Assembly (NCBI GenBank): GCA_012295275.1
Contig: CM022672.1
Coordinates: 21,242,628 to 21,306,627 of the forward strand
DNA: 64,000 nucleotides
Direction of reading: 5' to 3'
Source of the DNA: Chrysomallon squamiferum
Lineage: Eukaryota; Mollusca; Gastropoda; Neomphalida; Peltospiridae
In this document: positions 13,292 to 24,900 of the stretch, one piece after another
How positions within the stretch are numbered: position 1 is the stretch's first letter
Layout of the letters: the number at the start of each line of letters is the position of its first letter
Position numbers and translations under genes: made by a program
The notes under the pieces: model-generated
Databases searched by the model: none
What the model saw: the letters and a program-made list of their open reading frames with translations, nothing else
What the model was told of the DNA's origin: nothing

Positions 13292-14192
13292 TAATAATTT
13301 ATAATAATAATAACAATAACAATAACAAAAAGTAAGAATAGTAAAAAGAAGAAGATGAAAAAGAAATAAAGCATATAAAATTCTAAGCAATGGCTTTTTA
13401 CTAAATAAGAGAAGTCAATGTAATTATGAATACACTTTGTTATAAATTATTAAATTACTACTACTTCTGTTTCAACTGTTATTACTAATATTATTTTATT
13501 ATTAATCTTATTTTAGCGACAAAAGCAGCTATTCCCATTAGGACCATTACTACCATTATTAATGCTTCACTAGAGCAATTCATGTGCTACAACAACAACA
13601 ACAACAACAATAACAAAGAAAGAAAGAAAGAAAGAAAGAAAGAAAAAAAAATAAACGAAAGAAAAGAATTAGAAATTAATTTTACAAATAGCAAATATTA
13701 ATGAACCATATTTGACTTACTGGGATATCTTTGATTGAGTAAATGCGAGTAGCGAGCCTGAAGCCACGCATCTGACTGTTGCAGCACATCTCTGTTCACG
13801 AAACTATTTAACGTCAGTGGAGAGAAAAACATAGGGTTATTGACTGTCAAGTTCGAGCTAACGGTGGCAGCTATTTTGAAAGGTTGAAAAACACTTGACT
13901 CCGAATGTCCAATCCATGACCTGAGAATGCTGTGATAGTCTGACTCGGTTAAAGACGTAGCTGTTCTGTTTCCTGGGTTGCACTTGGAAACGTTGAACAA
14001 ATGTCTGAAATTAGCACTTTTCATCTGTGACAGAAGCTGCGATTCTTTTGGCGACGGCCTGTGAACATCGCCGGAACTTGCAGGGGGACAACTTTTGTCT
14101 TCCGTTTTGTTATCTCCCTTTCCGATGAGCGCTTCTATGGAAAACTGGTGTATTTTCTTAGTCCGTGTCGAATTTTCTAAAACTTGTTCCAT
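9230..14192 (-). CDS. emx: Emx/empty-spiracles homeobox transcription factor, copy 1 (3 exons, 282 aa)
   Basis: Sequence-specific nuclear transcription factor; Emx genes pattern anterior head and nervous system in other animals (family knowledge). Join of 14192-13721, 12182-12010 and 9433-9230 (minus) gives 849 nt. An Engrailed-homology-1-like motif FSIEALIG lies at residues 17-24, matching the FTIESL-type motif of Emx and a probable Groucho contact. The linker [13 protein letters not shown] precedes the homeodomain (172-231). Recognition helix [11 protein letters not shown] has Gln50 and Asn51, and the C-terminal tail is acidic. The ATG has A at -3 and G at +4, and an in-frame TAG lies at 14223-14225. 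Introns are phase 1 before the homeodomain and phase 0 between homeodomain residues 44 and 45. Odd: Asp at 56, and substitutions M14, D15, E18 and F36 compared with copy 2. Its tandem paralogue lies upstream. Confidence 0.93.
9810..9860. repeat. (AAT)n in Emx copy 1 intron 2
   Basis: Imperfect AAT/ATA triplet array of about 50 bases. Confidence 0.9.
10080..10860. promoter_or_regulatory. Candidate intronic enhancer of Emx copy 1
   Basis: About 0.8 kb of unique, GC-balanced sequence inside intron 2, clearly unlike its microsatellite flanks. Visible words include GATA-like AGATAA (10340-10345), CTTATC (10397-10402), and a bicoid/Otx-class TAATCC (10608-10613). Reading frames of 66-72 codons across it have no protein character. 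Regulatory function is inferred from position and texture. Confidence 0.4.
10995..11095. repeat. (AAT)n-(ATT)n-(AGT)n compound repeat
   Basis: AAT triplets switch through AAC to ATT (about 11037-11062), then to AGT up to 11095. The AAT and ATT halves are complementary and could form a hairpin in the pre-mRNA. Confidence 0.95.
11561..11695. repeat. (TTTA)n then (GTT/GCT)n repeat
   Basis: ATTT units (about 11561-11592) are followed by GTT/GCT/CAT triplets to about 11695, within intron 2 of Emx copy 1. Confidence 0.9.
12010..12182 (-). CDS. emx: Emx copy 1, exon 2 (linker and homeodomain residues 1-44)
   Basis: 173 nt between acceptor TTTTTCAG (12183) and donor GTAAAT (12009). The split codon completes as ATG (Met158). 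It encodes [13 protein letters not shown], then [16 protein letters not shown] and on through [16 protein letters not shown] to SETQ. NHYVVG and ERKQLA are Emx-class signatures. Confidence 0.94.
12275..12340. repeat. (GTT)n repeat in intron 1
   Basis: ATT/GTT triplet run, nearly perfect over about 55 bases. Confidence 0.9.
12539..12593. repeat. (TTTA)n repeat in intron 1
   Basis: Perfect tetranucleotide array of about 13 units. Confidence 0.95.
12775..13078. repeat. (AAT)n and (ATT)n arrays in intron 1
   Basis: AAT array at about 12775-12829 and an ATT array at about 13009-13078, complementary to each other and separated by about 180 bases. Together they could pair as a long stem in the transcript. 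Confidence 0.92.
13243..13330. repeat. (AAT)n/(AAC)n repeat in intron 1
   Basis: Imperfect AAT triplets drifting to AAC. Confidence 0.85.
13588..13650. repeat. (AAC)n and (GAAA)n repeat in intron 1
   Basis: Short AAC array followed by AAAG tetranucleotides just 3' of exon 1. Confidence 0.85.
13721..14192 (-). CDS. emx: Emx copy 1, exon 1 (eh1-like motif)
   Basis: 472 nt (157 codons plus one base). It begins [16 protein letters not shown], then FSIEALIG. Later blocks FQPFK and FSPL are shared, as FQPLK and FSPL, with copy 2 exon 1. It ends RYP plus A at donor GTAAGT. Ser/Thr-rich, with no homology outside these short motifs that I recognise. Confidence 0.92.
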
Positions 14193-14464
14193 TCTTGCTC
14201 TATTGAGAAATCCCGAATTATTCTAATATCTAAGTCAACTTCTCTTTAAGCCGATATTTAGTGCTTGAAACAAAAAATATAAAAAACATTCAAATTGATC
14301 GCTGTATTATTCTATCGATATACGAGTTAGTCCAAAGATCTCCTTAGGGAGAAATGGTGAAAACAGAAATTACATCATTACAAGGAAAAAATTTACAAAT
14401 TTTTTTTTTTTTTTTTTTTTTCTATTTTTTTTTAAAAAAATAAAAAATATTTCAAATATTCACG

Positions 14465-14471
14465 TTTTATA
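14465..14471 (-). promoter_or_regulatory. Candidate TATA box of Emx copy 1
   Basis: TATAAAA on the minus strand (within GAGTATAAAACGTG), about 275 nt upstream of the ATG. It would place initiation near 14440. Confidence 0.35.
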
Positions 14472-14499
14472 CTCTCTTCTCTGACAATAACAATAATCA

Positions 14500-14830
14500 A
14501 ATAATGGCACTATTCGCTTCTCAATAACTCACTGAGAACAGCCATGCTGTGACGGTAATTTGTACTTAACTGTTCACCATGGGTCAATAAATCGGTATTG
14601 CACGCCCATAACAAGGAGCCAAGCAGCGGCCATTTGTGGCCATGTGGGCGGGGCTACGAGACTGACGTGAATTGATTGGACCGTTGATTAATGTCCATTG
14701 GTTTTGCTGGCAGCAGCAAACAACAGCTGTAGAAATGTAAAACTCCGATTTCTGTTTCATTGCTTATGAAACTGAGATCATTCGATGTCGGCAGCTGCAG
14801 CTAAAATGTAATACATTTCACTTAATTATG
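14500..14830 (-). promoter_or_regulatory. Putative promoter-proximal region of Emx copy 1
   Basis: A GC-rich island upstream of exon 1. It holds GC box GTGGGCGGGGC (14644-14654), two CCAAT boxes on the minus strand (ATTGG at 14675-14679 and 14697-14701, 22 bp apart), a CRE-like TGACGT (14663-14668), an E-box CAGCTG (14724-14729) and the inverted repeat GGCCA-TTTG-TGGCC (14628-14641). Copy 2 has a closely similar TGTGGGCGGAG box at a comparable distance. Confidence 0.5.
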
Positions 14831-15070
14831 AATTAAACTGTCTAAATGTCTAAAGTTATTGCGGCTTCTGCAAAACAATTAAATGTAATTTGCAATTACG
14901 TTGGTTTTTTTTTTTTTTTTTTGGTTTTGTTTTGTTTTTTGGTGTTGTTGTTTTCTGATCTGTTATATATTTTATATTCGTTTTTATATGTTGGTGAGTA
15001 TGTGCATGTTCATTCATGATTATTTTGTGACATGAATTTGTACTTTATTTAGTGCATTATTATTATTATT

Positions 15071-15107
<37 letters not shown>

Positions 15108-15650
15108 TGTTGTTGTTGTTGCTGCTGCTGTTGTTGCTTTTGCTGTTTCTGTGCTGTTGCTGTTGTTGTTTTGTTGACACGTTAGAGTATTCTTCATTTC
15201 AAAATTTATTTTAACTTTTAAATTTTTAGTTGATCCGTTTATTTAAAATAAAAATAAACAAAATATTTAATTAGTTGAGGGAATATAAGATAAGATGAAT
15301 ATATAACAGAATTAATATTAAATTGAATTTTATTACTTTTCCTTTATATTTTGAAATAAATCAAAATGCAATTAAAACGAGAGAAAGCAATTTAAATTAT
15401 ATATATATACATATACACACACACACATATGTAGAACACAAATATTCACCAAAAAAAATTAAAAGAACACAGACAAAAATAAATCATTTTTAAATATTTA
15501 AAAAATATATATGTATCAAATATCATATTTCAAGAGAATATATTATGTATTTTTTTAAGCTGTTTAAAATTTAAATTCATAATAATATGATATTTTGTAT
15601 TAATAGAATCATTAATGATCTTTGTTGCATCAGCATAATTTACCGGCAAT
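14831..15650. other. AT-rich upstream flank with (GTT)n array
   Basis: A long GTT/GCT-rich stretch covers about 15055-15175, and poly-T lies near 14905-14922. The remainder is AT-rich unique sequence without a gene. Confidence 0.6.
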
Positions 15651-15760
15651 ATTTCCTAACGGTAAATTAAGAAGGCCTAACGGTAAAATCATTAGCGCAA
15701 ATACAAAACATAACGGTAAATATACAGTTAACCGAAATACAATTTCTTTACGGTTATTTA
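15651..15760. promoter_or_regulatory. Cluster of TAACGGTAAA motifs
   Basis: Perfect TAACGGTAAA copies start at 15657, 15678 and 15711 (spacings 21 and 33), with related TTTACCGG (15640-15647) and TTTACGGTTA (15747-15756) nearby. TAACGG matches the MYB recognition core YAAC(G/T)G. It lies about 1.5 kb upstream of Emx copy 1. A regulatory role is inference. Confidence 0.4.
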
Positions 15761-15956
15761 TTCATGAACATTATCAGATTTCGTTTCCACGCCTGGTTTA
15801 ATTATTACCCAGGGACTTTGCTTTGGTTTAGTTGATCAGGTCATTATTAAATATTAAATAATATTTCATTATCATTATTCAAGTTTTTTTTAAAATATAT
15901 AGAAATCGGTGCAATTAATAAAATGATCATACAAAACAGGAATGACAGTAGTAGTA

Positions 15957-15997
<41 letters not shown>

Positions 15998-17387
15998 CAT
16001 TACAACAACAACAACAACAACAATAATAAAAATAATAGTAATAAATAAATTTATTTATTTATTATTTTATTCATTCATTCATTCATTCATTCATTTATCA
16101 TCGTCATCATTAGTGTTATTTACTGTCACTGCTGTTGCTGTTGCTGCTATTGCCATTATTATAGTAAGAAAATAGTCCTTAAATTTTATTTAGCCTTTTT
16201 TATTTTTATTTTTTTTTTTTTATTTTTTTGTTAAAATATATTCTAATCTGGATTATCGAAAATATATATTTTTTTAAATTAACATAATTCATATCCCATA
16301 TTTGAAAATATAATACTCATAAAGCTAAAGTTAATAAAATAAGAACAAATACGGTAACAAAATCCGGTACTGTAGAAAACTTGGATAAATAATCCTAATA
16401 TTAATTCTGCATAGTGGACCATTGCACTTACGATCTCTCTACTTCCAGTGACTCGTAAAACGTTTAACATCTGTTTCAGTATGTTTGCAGTAACAATGAA
16501 TTGATGTTGTTGGAACGAAAACAAGAAAATCATCTATGTATTAATACCATGAATGTATGGTTTCTTTGTGGGTATTACAGTATAAACAAAATAATGATTT
16601 AATAATGGAGGCTTTCTCACAACATTGTTTTATTTTAATTTTTCTTGTCCTAAGCAACTTAAATGTGACCATCTGAACTGTTGTCTGTGGAATGTTGTCC
16701 AAATTCACAACCGAGGATTTGAACTGTGCATTAACACATTGTTAGTAAATGTTCTTTCCATTCTGTTTAATTTAAATGAAATTTGTGCTGGTTTTTCTGC
16801 AAATATTTCCCGTGTAGTGATGTGTAAAAATATAAGTCTGGCTAATTTGTCAATACGAGGTGATTTTAAATATCAAATTGTTTTAATGCAAAACCTGAGC
16901 TGGAATATACAGGGGCAAAAAAAATGTATTTTCAGTAGACTGTAATTCTAGCTAATTTAAAAACACACAACAACAAAACAAAACAAAATTCGTGGTAAAT
17001 TAAATTAAATTAAATTAAATTAAATTAAATTAAATTAAAATAAATAAAATTTTAAAAAAAATAAATGCACAGGCGACATCTTTATTTATACTTTTGTGAA
17101 AGATACATGTAAAATTATTCACAAGTAGCACACAGAAAATGTAGCAGATAATTATTGCAATTCAGGATATGTAATGCAATTATCCTTCTGGTAAGTGTGA
17201 TAAGTGTTTATATTTTATATATTTGGTCAGTTGTAATATTGACAGTGGTAGTAAAACGAGCCTTAATAGAGTAAAACTGTTAATGTTAGTTGTAGTAGAG
17301 GTAGTAAGGATAGTCATAACTAATAGCGGTAACTATTGTAGTATGAATTAGGAGCGGTAGTAGTAGTAGCAGCAGCAGCATTATAGT

Positions 17388-17418
<31 letters not shown>

Positions 17419-17493
17419 CGTAGCAGCTGTAACAACCATAACAAGAAAAAAATACACGTATAATCACACAATGTAATACTAAGAAATATACAC

Positions 17494-17525
<32 letters not shown>

Positions 17526-17663
17526 GAATGAATATAAACACATACACAAACACACACATATATATAATAAGAAAACAAACAATGAAACAGAACAGAATAC
17601 AAAAAGAAGTAAAAACAAATGACTGATATATCAAAAAATGGATGATAAAAAAAATCCACAAAC

Positions 17664-17699
<36 letters not shown>

Positions 17700-18615
17700 A
17701 AAATAAGAAATATATTTTTGTAAATTTATATTTTTTATTCTTTTTTTCCTTTTCAAGAAATTAAAATCTACTATTAACACAATTTATTATGAGATAACAG
17801 GATACCATCAAAACACGATATCACAGTCAGTAAAACAGGGACACAGACAATGCATGGTGCATTCATCATACTGAACACACGAAGGGTCCAGAATTAAATT
17901 GCCAGGGTATAACGTCAGTAACCATATTAAGTGAGAACAAAGTCGACTTATTTTATTTTATTTATTTATTTATTTATTTATTACTGCTGCTGCTTTTGTT
18001 GTTGTTGTTCTTCTTCTTCCTTACATTGTTATTGTTATTACTAATGCTACAACTACTGAGTAGTGACTTTATTATGAGTGAAAGAGAAGATTATAACACA
18101 GAACTGGATTTTTAATACATATTTATTGTTCAGATTTTGATTTTCAACAGACCACCGTTATTATAGTAGAACTGAAAATCATCTAAAAATAACTTCTGAA
18201 TCATCACCATTTGTTTTCACAGGGTCAAGTTAAAAATTAAGAACAAAAATTTTGATTGTATTAATGATTTTTCTATTTATTTATTTTGTTTATTATATAT
18301 TTTGCTTATTTTTAAGTGTTTCATTTTGATTACTTTAGATAATGAAAGATAAAGAGAAATACAAGTTCTTATTTGTTTGAGTGTGTGTGTGCGTGTTTGT
18401 GACTATTAATCCTCTAATCGTCTAAGCACAAAACAAAAAGAAAACAAATAAATCAGACAAAAAAAAAAAAAAAAAAAAAACAAGAAAAAAATCAAATAAA
18501 TATGTGTTCTTTCTTCAATCCCCCCTTAAACCCCACCATTTTTTTTTTTTCCGTTAAAGTAAATAAACAATAATAAAATTAATAAAAATATAAAAATAAA
18601 TTAATTTCAAAGAAA

Positions 18616-18646
<31 letters not shown>

Positions 18647-18686
18647 CGAACGAAAGAAAGAAACAAACAAAAACGAAATAAAAACC

Positions 18687-18736
<50 letters not shown>

Positions 18737-18770
18737 ATAAAACAAGTGAGCAAAGCAAAAAAATCCACGT
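15761..18770. other. AT-rich microsatellite-rich intergenic sequence
   Basis: No gene is recognised. It contains an AAT/AAC array (about 15949-16030), (ATTC)n (16070-16096), a pentanucleotide (AAATT)n (16997-17039), TAG/AGC triplets (17354-17420), (TG)n (17490-17526), poly-A (17664-17692 and 18459-18480), (GAAA)n (18617-18662) and a poly-A of about 40 (18692-18731). Frames at 16279-16533 and 16625-16945 are unsupported. Confidence 0.7.
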
Positions 18771-19100
18771 ACACTTAAGTTCTGGATAAAATTTCCATTT
18801 ATATTCATTACCAATAATTTATACTGTGCCATGGAAAAGACAAAATACCGGAGAAACACGAAGTTTAGACGTTAATTTTGCACGCCATGTGCGCGGGGTA
18901 CAGTGGCCGGGAAACACTTTGATTTACACCGCTCGGTGTGTGTCAGGAGGCCCGCGATTCCAATTAACTCCCTTAATTTAGGACGCAATCACCGCACTGG
19001 TGGAAGCGTACAGAGAGAACGAGAACAAATAGGAAACGAAAAGAGTTTAAATGCGTAAGAATCGCAAAGAAACGACAGAAAAGCCGAGTTAAAGTCGATT
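18771..19100. other. Unique-sequence island with perfect palindrome
   Basis: GC-balanced island between poly-A and T-rich tracts. It contains inverted repeat ACACCG-CT-CGGTGT at 18926-18939. Candidate cis-regulatory element; no coding potential seen. Confidence 0.3.
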
Positions 19101-19319
19101 CATTTGAATAATTAGGTGATTTATTTATTTTGTTTTTGTTTTTTGTGTTTCGTTTTGGGGTATATACGGTGATTTTCTATTAGTATTTTTTAATATTTTT
19201 TTAAATTTTTTTTTTTTAAGAATAAGAGAAAATTATTATACTTTTTTTTTTACATTTTTTTTTTGTTTTTTTTTTTTTTCTTTTTTAAATAAACATAGGA
19301 ATATGTTACATAGCAATTT

Positions 19320-19393
<74 letters not shown>

Positions 19394-19800
19394 CAATCAA
19401 TCAAATCTGTATGAGCAGACAGTCCATACAGAGGGACACACAGAAATAAAGTCTCACAGGGAGAAACGCAGACGAGATATGAAACACATAGAAAACCAGA
19501 TAATTCATATTAACAACCTATTCTATATATATATATATATATATATACACACAGACAGAAAAAAGAATGATAGATAGATAAATGGATGAATAGATAGAAA
19601 AAAAAAAGAATGTTAGGAAAAAAGCAACATGCACATTATTATAACACAAAAAGCAACCACAGTCAGGAAGAAAAAAAAAAAAAGAAAATCGGGAAAAAAG
19701 ACAGAGAAGAAATAAAAAAAAAGAATAAAGAAATAAATTATATGAAAGAAAAAAAGTAAAAAAGAAAGAAAAACAATATGAACAGTTACGAAGTGTAATA
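19101..19800. repeat. T-rich tracts, (TC)n and (AT)n
   Basis: T-rich sequence to about 19290, a TC dinucleotide run of about 66 bases (19325-19390), (AT)n at about 19525-19547, then purine-rich A/G sequence to 19770. No gene. Confidence 0.85.
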
Positions 19801-20290
19801 AATCCACCTCCTCGAGGTCCTGTATAAAGGGAAAATATGTTTACATCAAGTAAATAAATTCACGCAAAAATGCGACCGAACCAACGCGCACATATAAATA
19901 TCATAATGATCAAAGCCAAATGACAAGTTGCTCGCAAAACTCATCGGATGCAACGAAACAAAACCGGCATCGTGACATAAAAAATTATTGTTTTATATTC
20001 AAACTGATTAGTTTTTGAGTTCTGTATGATCGTTTGACACCGTCCGACCTCTTATTAGCCTAAACAAGCCGGGTCTGAAACCGAAATCCCCGTTGAGTCT
20101 TGTCATATTAATTTTACGCAAGAAAAAGAAAAGCATGCAACCACACAAAACGATCGGTCCCAGCCAATAGTCTTGATCACGCCATCTGCGTTTATGGCCA
20201 TCACAAGTGACATCATACTATTAATGAAAGATTACATTTTGTAAGATTGCACTTAAGAACGCATTTAATCTTCAGTTTAATGATCCGACA
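19801..20290. other. Unique-sequence island, candidate regulatory element
   Basis: GC-balanced unique sequence with several CG dinucleotides and homeodomain-type TAAT/ATTA cores, bounded by repeats on both sides. No coding potential. Function inferred only from texture. Confidence 0.3.
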
Positions 20291-20340
20291 TCCTATTTTT
20301 TATTTTTTTTTTTTGGTTGTTTTTATTATTATTATTATTA

Positions 20341-20396
<56 letters not shown>

Positions 20397-20549
20397 TTCC
20401 AATAGCTGATTATTTTTGCGGTTAGGCCTGCATAATATATGGAGTTCGCAAATAAAATTTCATAAATGCTTTTCGTTTTCACTCTATATCTTTAGGGATT
20501 CTTAATATATATATATAATTATATATATATATTTTTAAAATTTATTACT

Positions 20550-20639
<90 letters not shown>

Positions 20640-21578
20640 TTGATTATTTTGATTATTTTGATTATTATTATTATCATTTGTGCCTTATTATTTCTAAAGG
20701 AAAATTAAGCATATTTTTTTAATGTGAAAAAGAAAGAAAAGAAAAAAAATGAATTAAATAAAAAATATAGTTAAATCGCCAAAAATTAGGATTACTGTTA
20801 AATGAATTGTTTCCTTCTTTCACATACATTTATAAACCTTCTCTAATTATGTATTCTCTCCTTATTATACTATTTTACAGATTATTAAACATATTTATAT
20901 ATATTCATTTCCAGTTATCCTTCCAGTTATTACACAAGTTTTTATGTTATTACTCTTAATAATTTGTGTTGTTATTGTTGTTGTTGTTGCTACTGTTTGT
21001 TTGTTCTTTCTATAGTTACGGTCTGTTGGAAGTCGTAGTTACTTAGGATAAGGCTTCCGGCATTTTAGCTTTCGTAAAATATGCAATAATACAGATTAGC
21101 TGAAATATGTTAATTTGTGAACGAAAAATAATACAAACATTATCAATAAAATAGTTAACTATAATAAAATTACACATCCAGGTAATTAAATAAATAAATA
21201 AATAAAGACCAATAGCAAAAACAAGACTACATCTAACAGTAGTAATAGCCACAATAAAAACAGCAACAATCTTGTTACGATCACTACCACTACTACTACG
21301 ACTACTACTACGACTACCACTACTACTACTACTGCTACTAGGACGACGACGACATTTACTGCTACTACTACTACTACCACTAATAATAATAATAATAATA
21401 ATAATAAGACATGGCAATAATAATGATAATAATAACAGTAACAATAACAACAACAACAACAACAACACTAATAATATGACAAACCTGTTTTACGTATTAT
21501 ATTAATTAGGCACAATAATGTGATTTTATTGCTAGATTATAAAACAAAAAAACATTAGATAAGTAATAATGCACACGA

Positions 21579-21619
<41 letters not shown>

Positions 21620-21640
21620 TTTAATATTTGCAAATATATC
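20291..21640. repeat. (ATT)n, (TTTA)n and mixed triplet arrays
   Basis: ATT array at about 20321-20397, TTTA then ATT at 20549-20640, TAC/GAC/AAT/AAC triplet mosaics at 21282-21466, and (AT)n at 21583-21615. Poly-Ser/Leu/Val/Asn frames here are artefacts of triplet repeats. Confidence 0.9.
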
Positions 21641-22422
<782 letters not shown>

Positions 22423-22840
22423 CTTTTTGTTTTTGCATAATTCGCTTGAGAAAAATAATATAAGTTTTAATAACAAATAACTCAAGATTATTATGATTCA
22501 AAATACAACATTCATTTTATTTATGTATTAGTTTATTTATTTATTTAATACAATTAATTAATTTTAAAAAAAAAACATTTCACTTATAAATGTATATGTA
22601 ATCATGCTTGTGTATATTCACTTACGTGTATATTAATGCACACGAGTCTATAAGTTGTATTTTAAAATGAAAATTCCAACACATAATGAAACATTATCAG
22701 TGTTTAAATAATGTTACTTCGTTTTGTATATATTTTTCACGTATATATATATTATTATATATGAATTATTGCTGATCAGCTATGGGTCATAAAAAAAAAA
22801 AACATATCTCGTAAACTGAAAAGTAAATGCAAACAAGCTG
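22423..22840. other. AT-rich intergenic sequence
   Basis: Short TTTA and AT tracts; nothing else recognised. Confidence 0.6.
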
Positions 22841-23600
22841 TCAATCAATAATATGTTATTAAGGACGTGAACCGACAAACATAGAACAACTTTCCATTCA
22901 AGTGCTTGCTTTTATGCGATCACTTCAGACCAAATCCTTGTAGTGCCATTTCTTTGCCAAAACGTACACTAATGGAATAACGGGGATTAGCAAATGAAAT
23001 TAAATGATTTTCTTAATTCGAAACAAACGAGAACATAAACCCTATGTCAACGTATCGACTGTTGGCTTGTTTGTACAGAGCGCTGCGGTGCGCTCGTGTT
23101 CATGGGCGGGTTTACCTAAGCGGAAGTGGAACGGCGCAAAATTAGATATGTGGAGTGTTTGCTTTGGAACATGTTAATTACAACATAAAATCGGTTCAAC
23201 ACAAAACTTATTGTCTGGTCATTATCATCCATATCCCTTTCAGTTTTTCTGTCGTCAAAGTGAAATCGAAATGAGCGTAAATCAGCCGACAGTGGAAAGA
23301 TCAATGCGCTCCCAAGTACGTTATTATAAAGCCAATTGTAAAGGTATTGACGTTAATATTTGCCTTATATGCACACAATTAATCACCCACTCGATGTAAG
23401 CGTTTATCAACCGAGGCAATGAATTACTGCGCAAACATTTAAAAACCCAGCTATCTCTATGCCTCGATTGTCCCATTATGTTGTCCGTGACTTTAACAAA
23501 CAATTTCAATAAAAGCAAACGAAACTCATTTTTTGCATCGATTTCGTTGAATAAAAACGTTCGCTTTTTCTAACTTCTGGAAAGCACAAACCGTGATTTA
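22841..23600. other. Unique island with orphan promoter-like core
   Basis: About 0.75 kb of complex sequence. It has a bicoid/Otx-class GGATTA (22984-22989), perfect hairpin GAGCGC-TGCGGT-GCGCTC (23078-23095), a GC box GGGCGGG (23104-23110) and an ETS-type GCGGAAGTG (23120-23128). No recognisable coding exon follows on either strand; the 60-odd codon frames overlap antiparallel and lack protein character. It could be a distal enhancer or a promoter for a non-coding transcript. Confidence 0.35.
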
Positions 23601-24240
23601 TGTATTGAATTTTTTTTTAAAGTATGTTTAAGTATTATTTTTCTTTGTTTAATAAACAATCATATCTTCTTAATTAATATATAATTTATTTCTAATAAAT
23701 ATGGTTGTTTATCAGTATTAGATGAACTAGTGCAATGATCTATATAAAACTAGTTATATAAAAATATTAAAAATGCGTTCACTGATTAATATCCTGGTTT
23801 CTCAGTTACCTTTCTAAGATAAGTCCATGCTTACATATATAAAAAAGAAATGCACACATACATACATACATACATACATACGTGCATTCACACATATGCA
23901 TATACATACATATACCTATACATATACATCCATACATGCATGCATACATACATATACATATATACATACATACATGCATACATATATACATACAGACATG
24001 CATACATACATACATATATACATTCATACATAAATACATACATACATACATACATACATACGTACATACATACATACATACATACATACATGCGTACACA
24101 GATTCCTCCATTCCTTTAATCCTTACTAAACGAAACACCTGAAGATTTATACAAAAAATAATTACTTTTATTTATACCAGATTGCATTTTAATCGTAACG
24201 GATGAGCACATTTTAATCGGAACAATATCTATATAATTAT
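23601..24240. repeat. (CATA)n tetranucleotide array
   Basis: An imperfect CATA/TACA array, with CATG and TATA variants, fills about 23852-24092 between AT-rich flanks. Tyr/His/Ile and Met/Tyr/Val/Cys frames on both strands are repeat artefacts. Confidence 0.93.
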
Positions 24241-24900
24241 GTTTACACAAATAACAATGAGCGTTGACTGCAGTGGTGAACTCTGCCTTCATTCAAATCA
24301 CAGTCGTGCTTAGTTCGACGGATGAGATTATAGTGACTCTTTATTTTTTCTGGCCCCCTTTTTTTTTTCATGTCTGATATTCTAGACAAATTACAAACTC
24401 TAAAGTTGCATTTCTTTACCCTTTCCATGTTTACCAGGGTTTAATGAATTTTGTTATCGCTTTGCCGTCAGTGCTAAAAGTATTTGCCCCGGGGAAGACG
24501 ATATTGTTATGGCCCTGTCTCTGTCACGATAGACATTGTTACAGCAGCTTTCATCTCAGCAAGTCGACACCTGACTACATCGTACGGATTATACTCTTGT
24601 CACATTTGAACGCCATCTTCGGTTGCCGGAATCAAGGGCAGATAATAACAAGAAAACATTCCGCCATTGACGAAGTTATTTCCTTTTGTTAAATGTGTTC
24701 GGTGTTTGGGAACCGAATACACACACAGAAACGATACATGCATAAACTGATAATTTTTTTTTTTTTTACTTGGATGGTCTTTAATATAGTGTTGTTTAAT
24801 CACTGAGAGCAAATCGTGGGAACATTATAATCGACGACTTGGTCACCTTAAGACCCCGAAGATAAACAGCCCCATGGCGTTTAAGTAATTAGCATTTTCC
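24241..24900. other. Unique-sequence island, candidate regulatory element
   Basis: GC-balanced sequence with an 82-codon plus-strand frame (24444-24692) and an overlapping 70-codon minus-strand frame, neither recognisable. Homeodomain-type words are present. Treated as non-coding. Confidence 0.3.

Larger units (their letters stand above)
12183..13720 (-). other. Emx copy 1, intron 1 (1538 bp)
   Basis: Consensus donor GTAAGT (13720-13715), acceptor before 12182, phase 1. It is filled largely with (GTT)n, (TTTA)n and (AAT)n arrays. Confidence 0.9.

Noticed and set aside
13698-13720. Extension of the copy 1 exon 1 frame to a stop at 13698
   Set aside because: Donor GTAAGT at 13720 joins in phase to exon 2 and restores a complete homeodomain.
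23806-24142. Met/Tyr/Val/Cys and Thr/His/Tyr/Ile frames on both strands
   Set aside because: Artefacts of the CATA tetranucleotide array; the same applies at 41349-41902 and 44688-44971.
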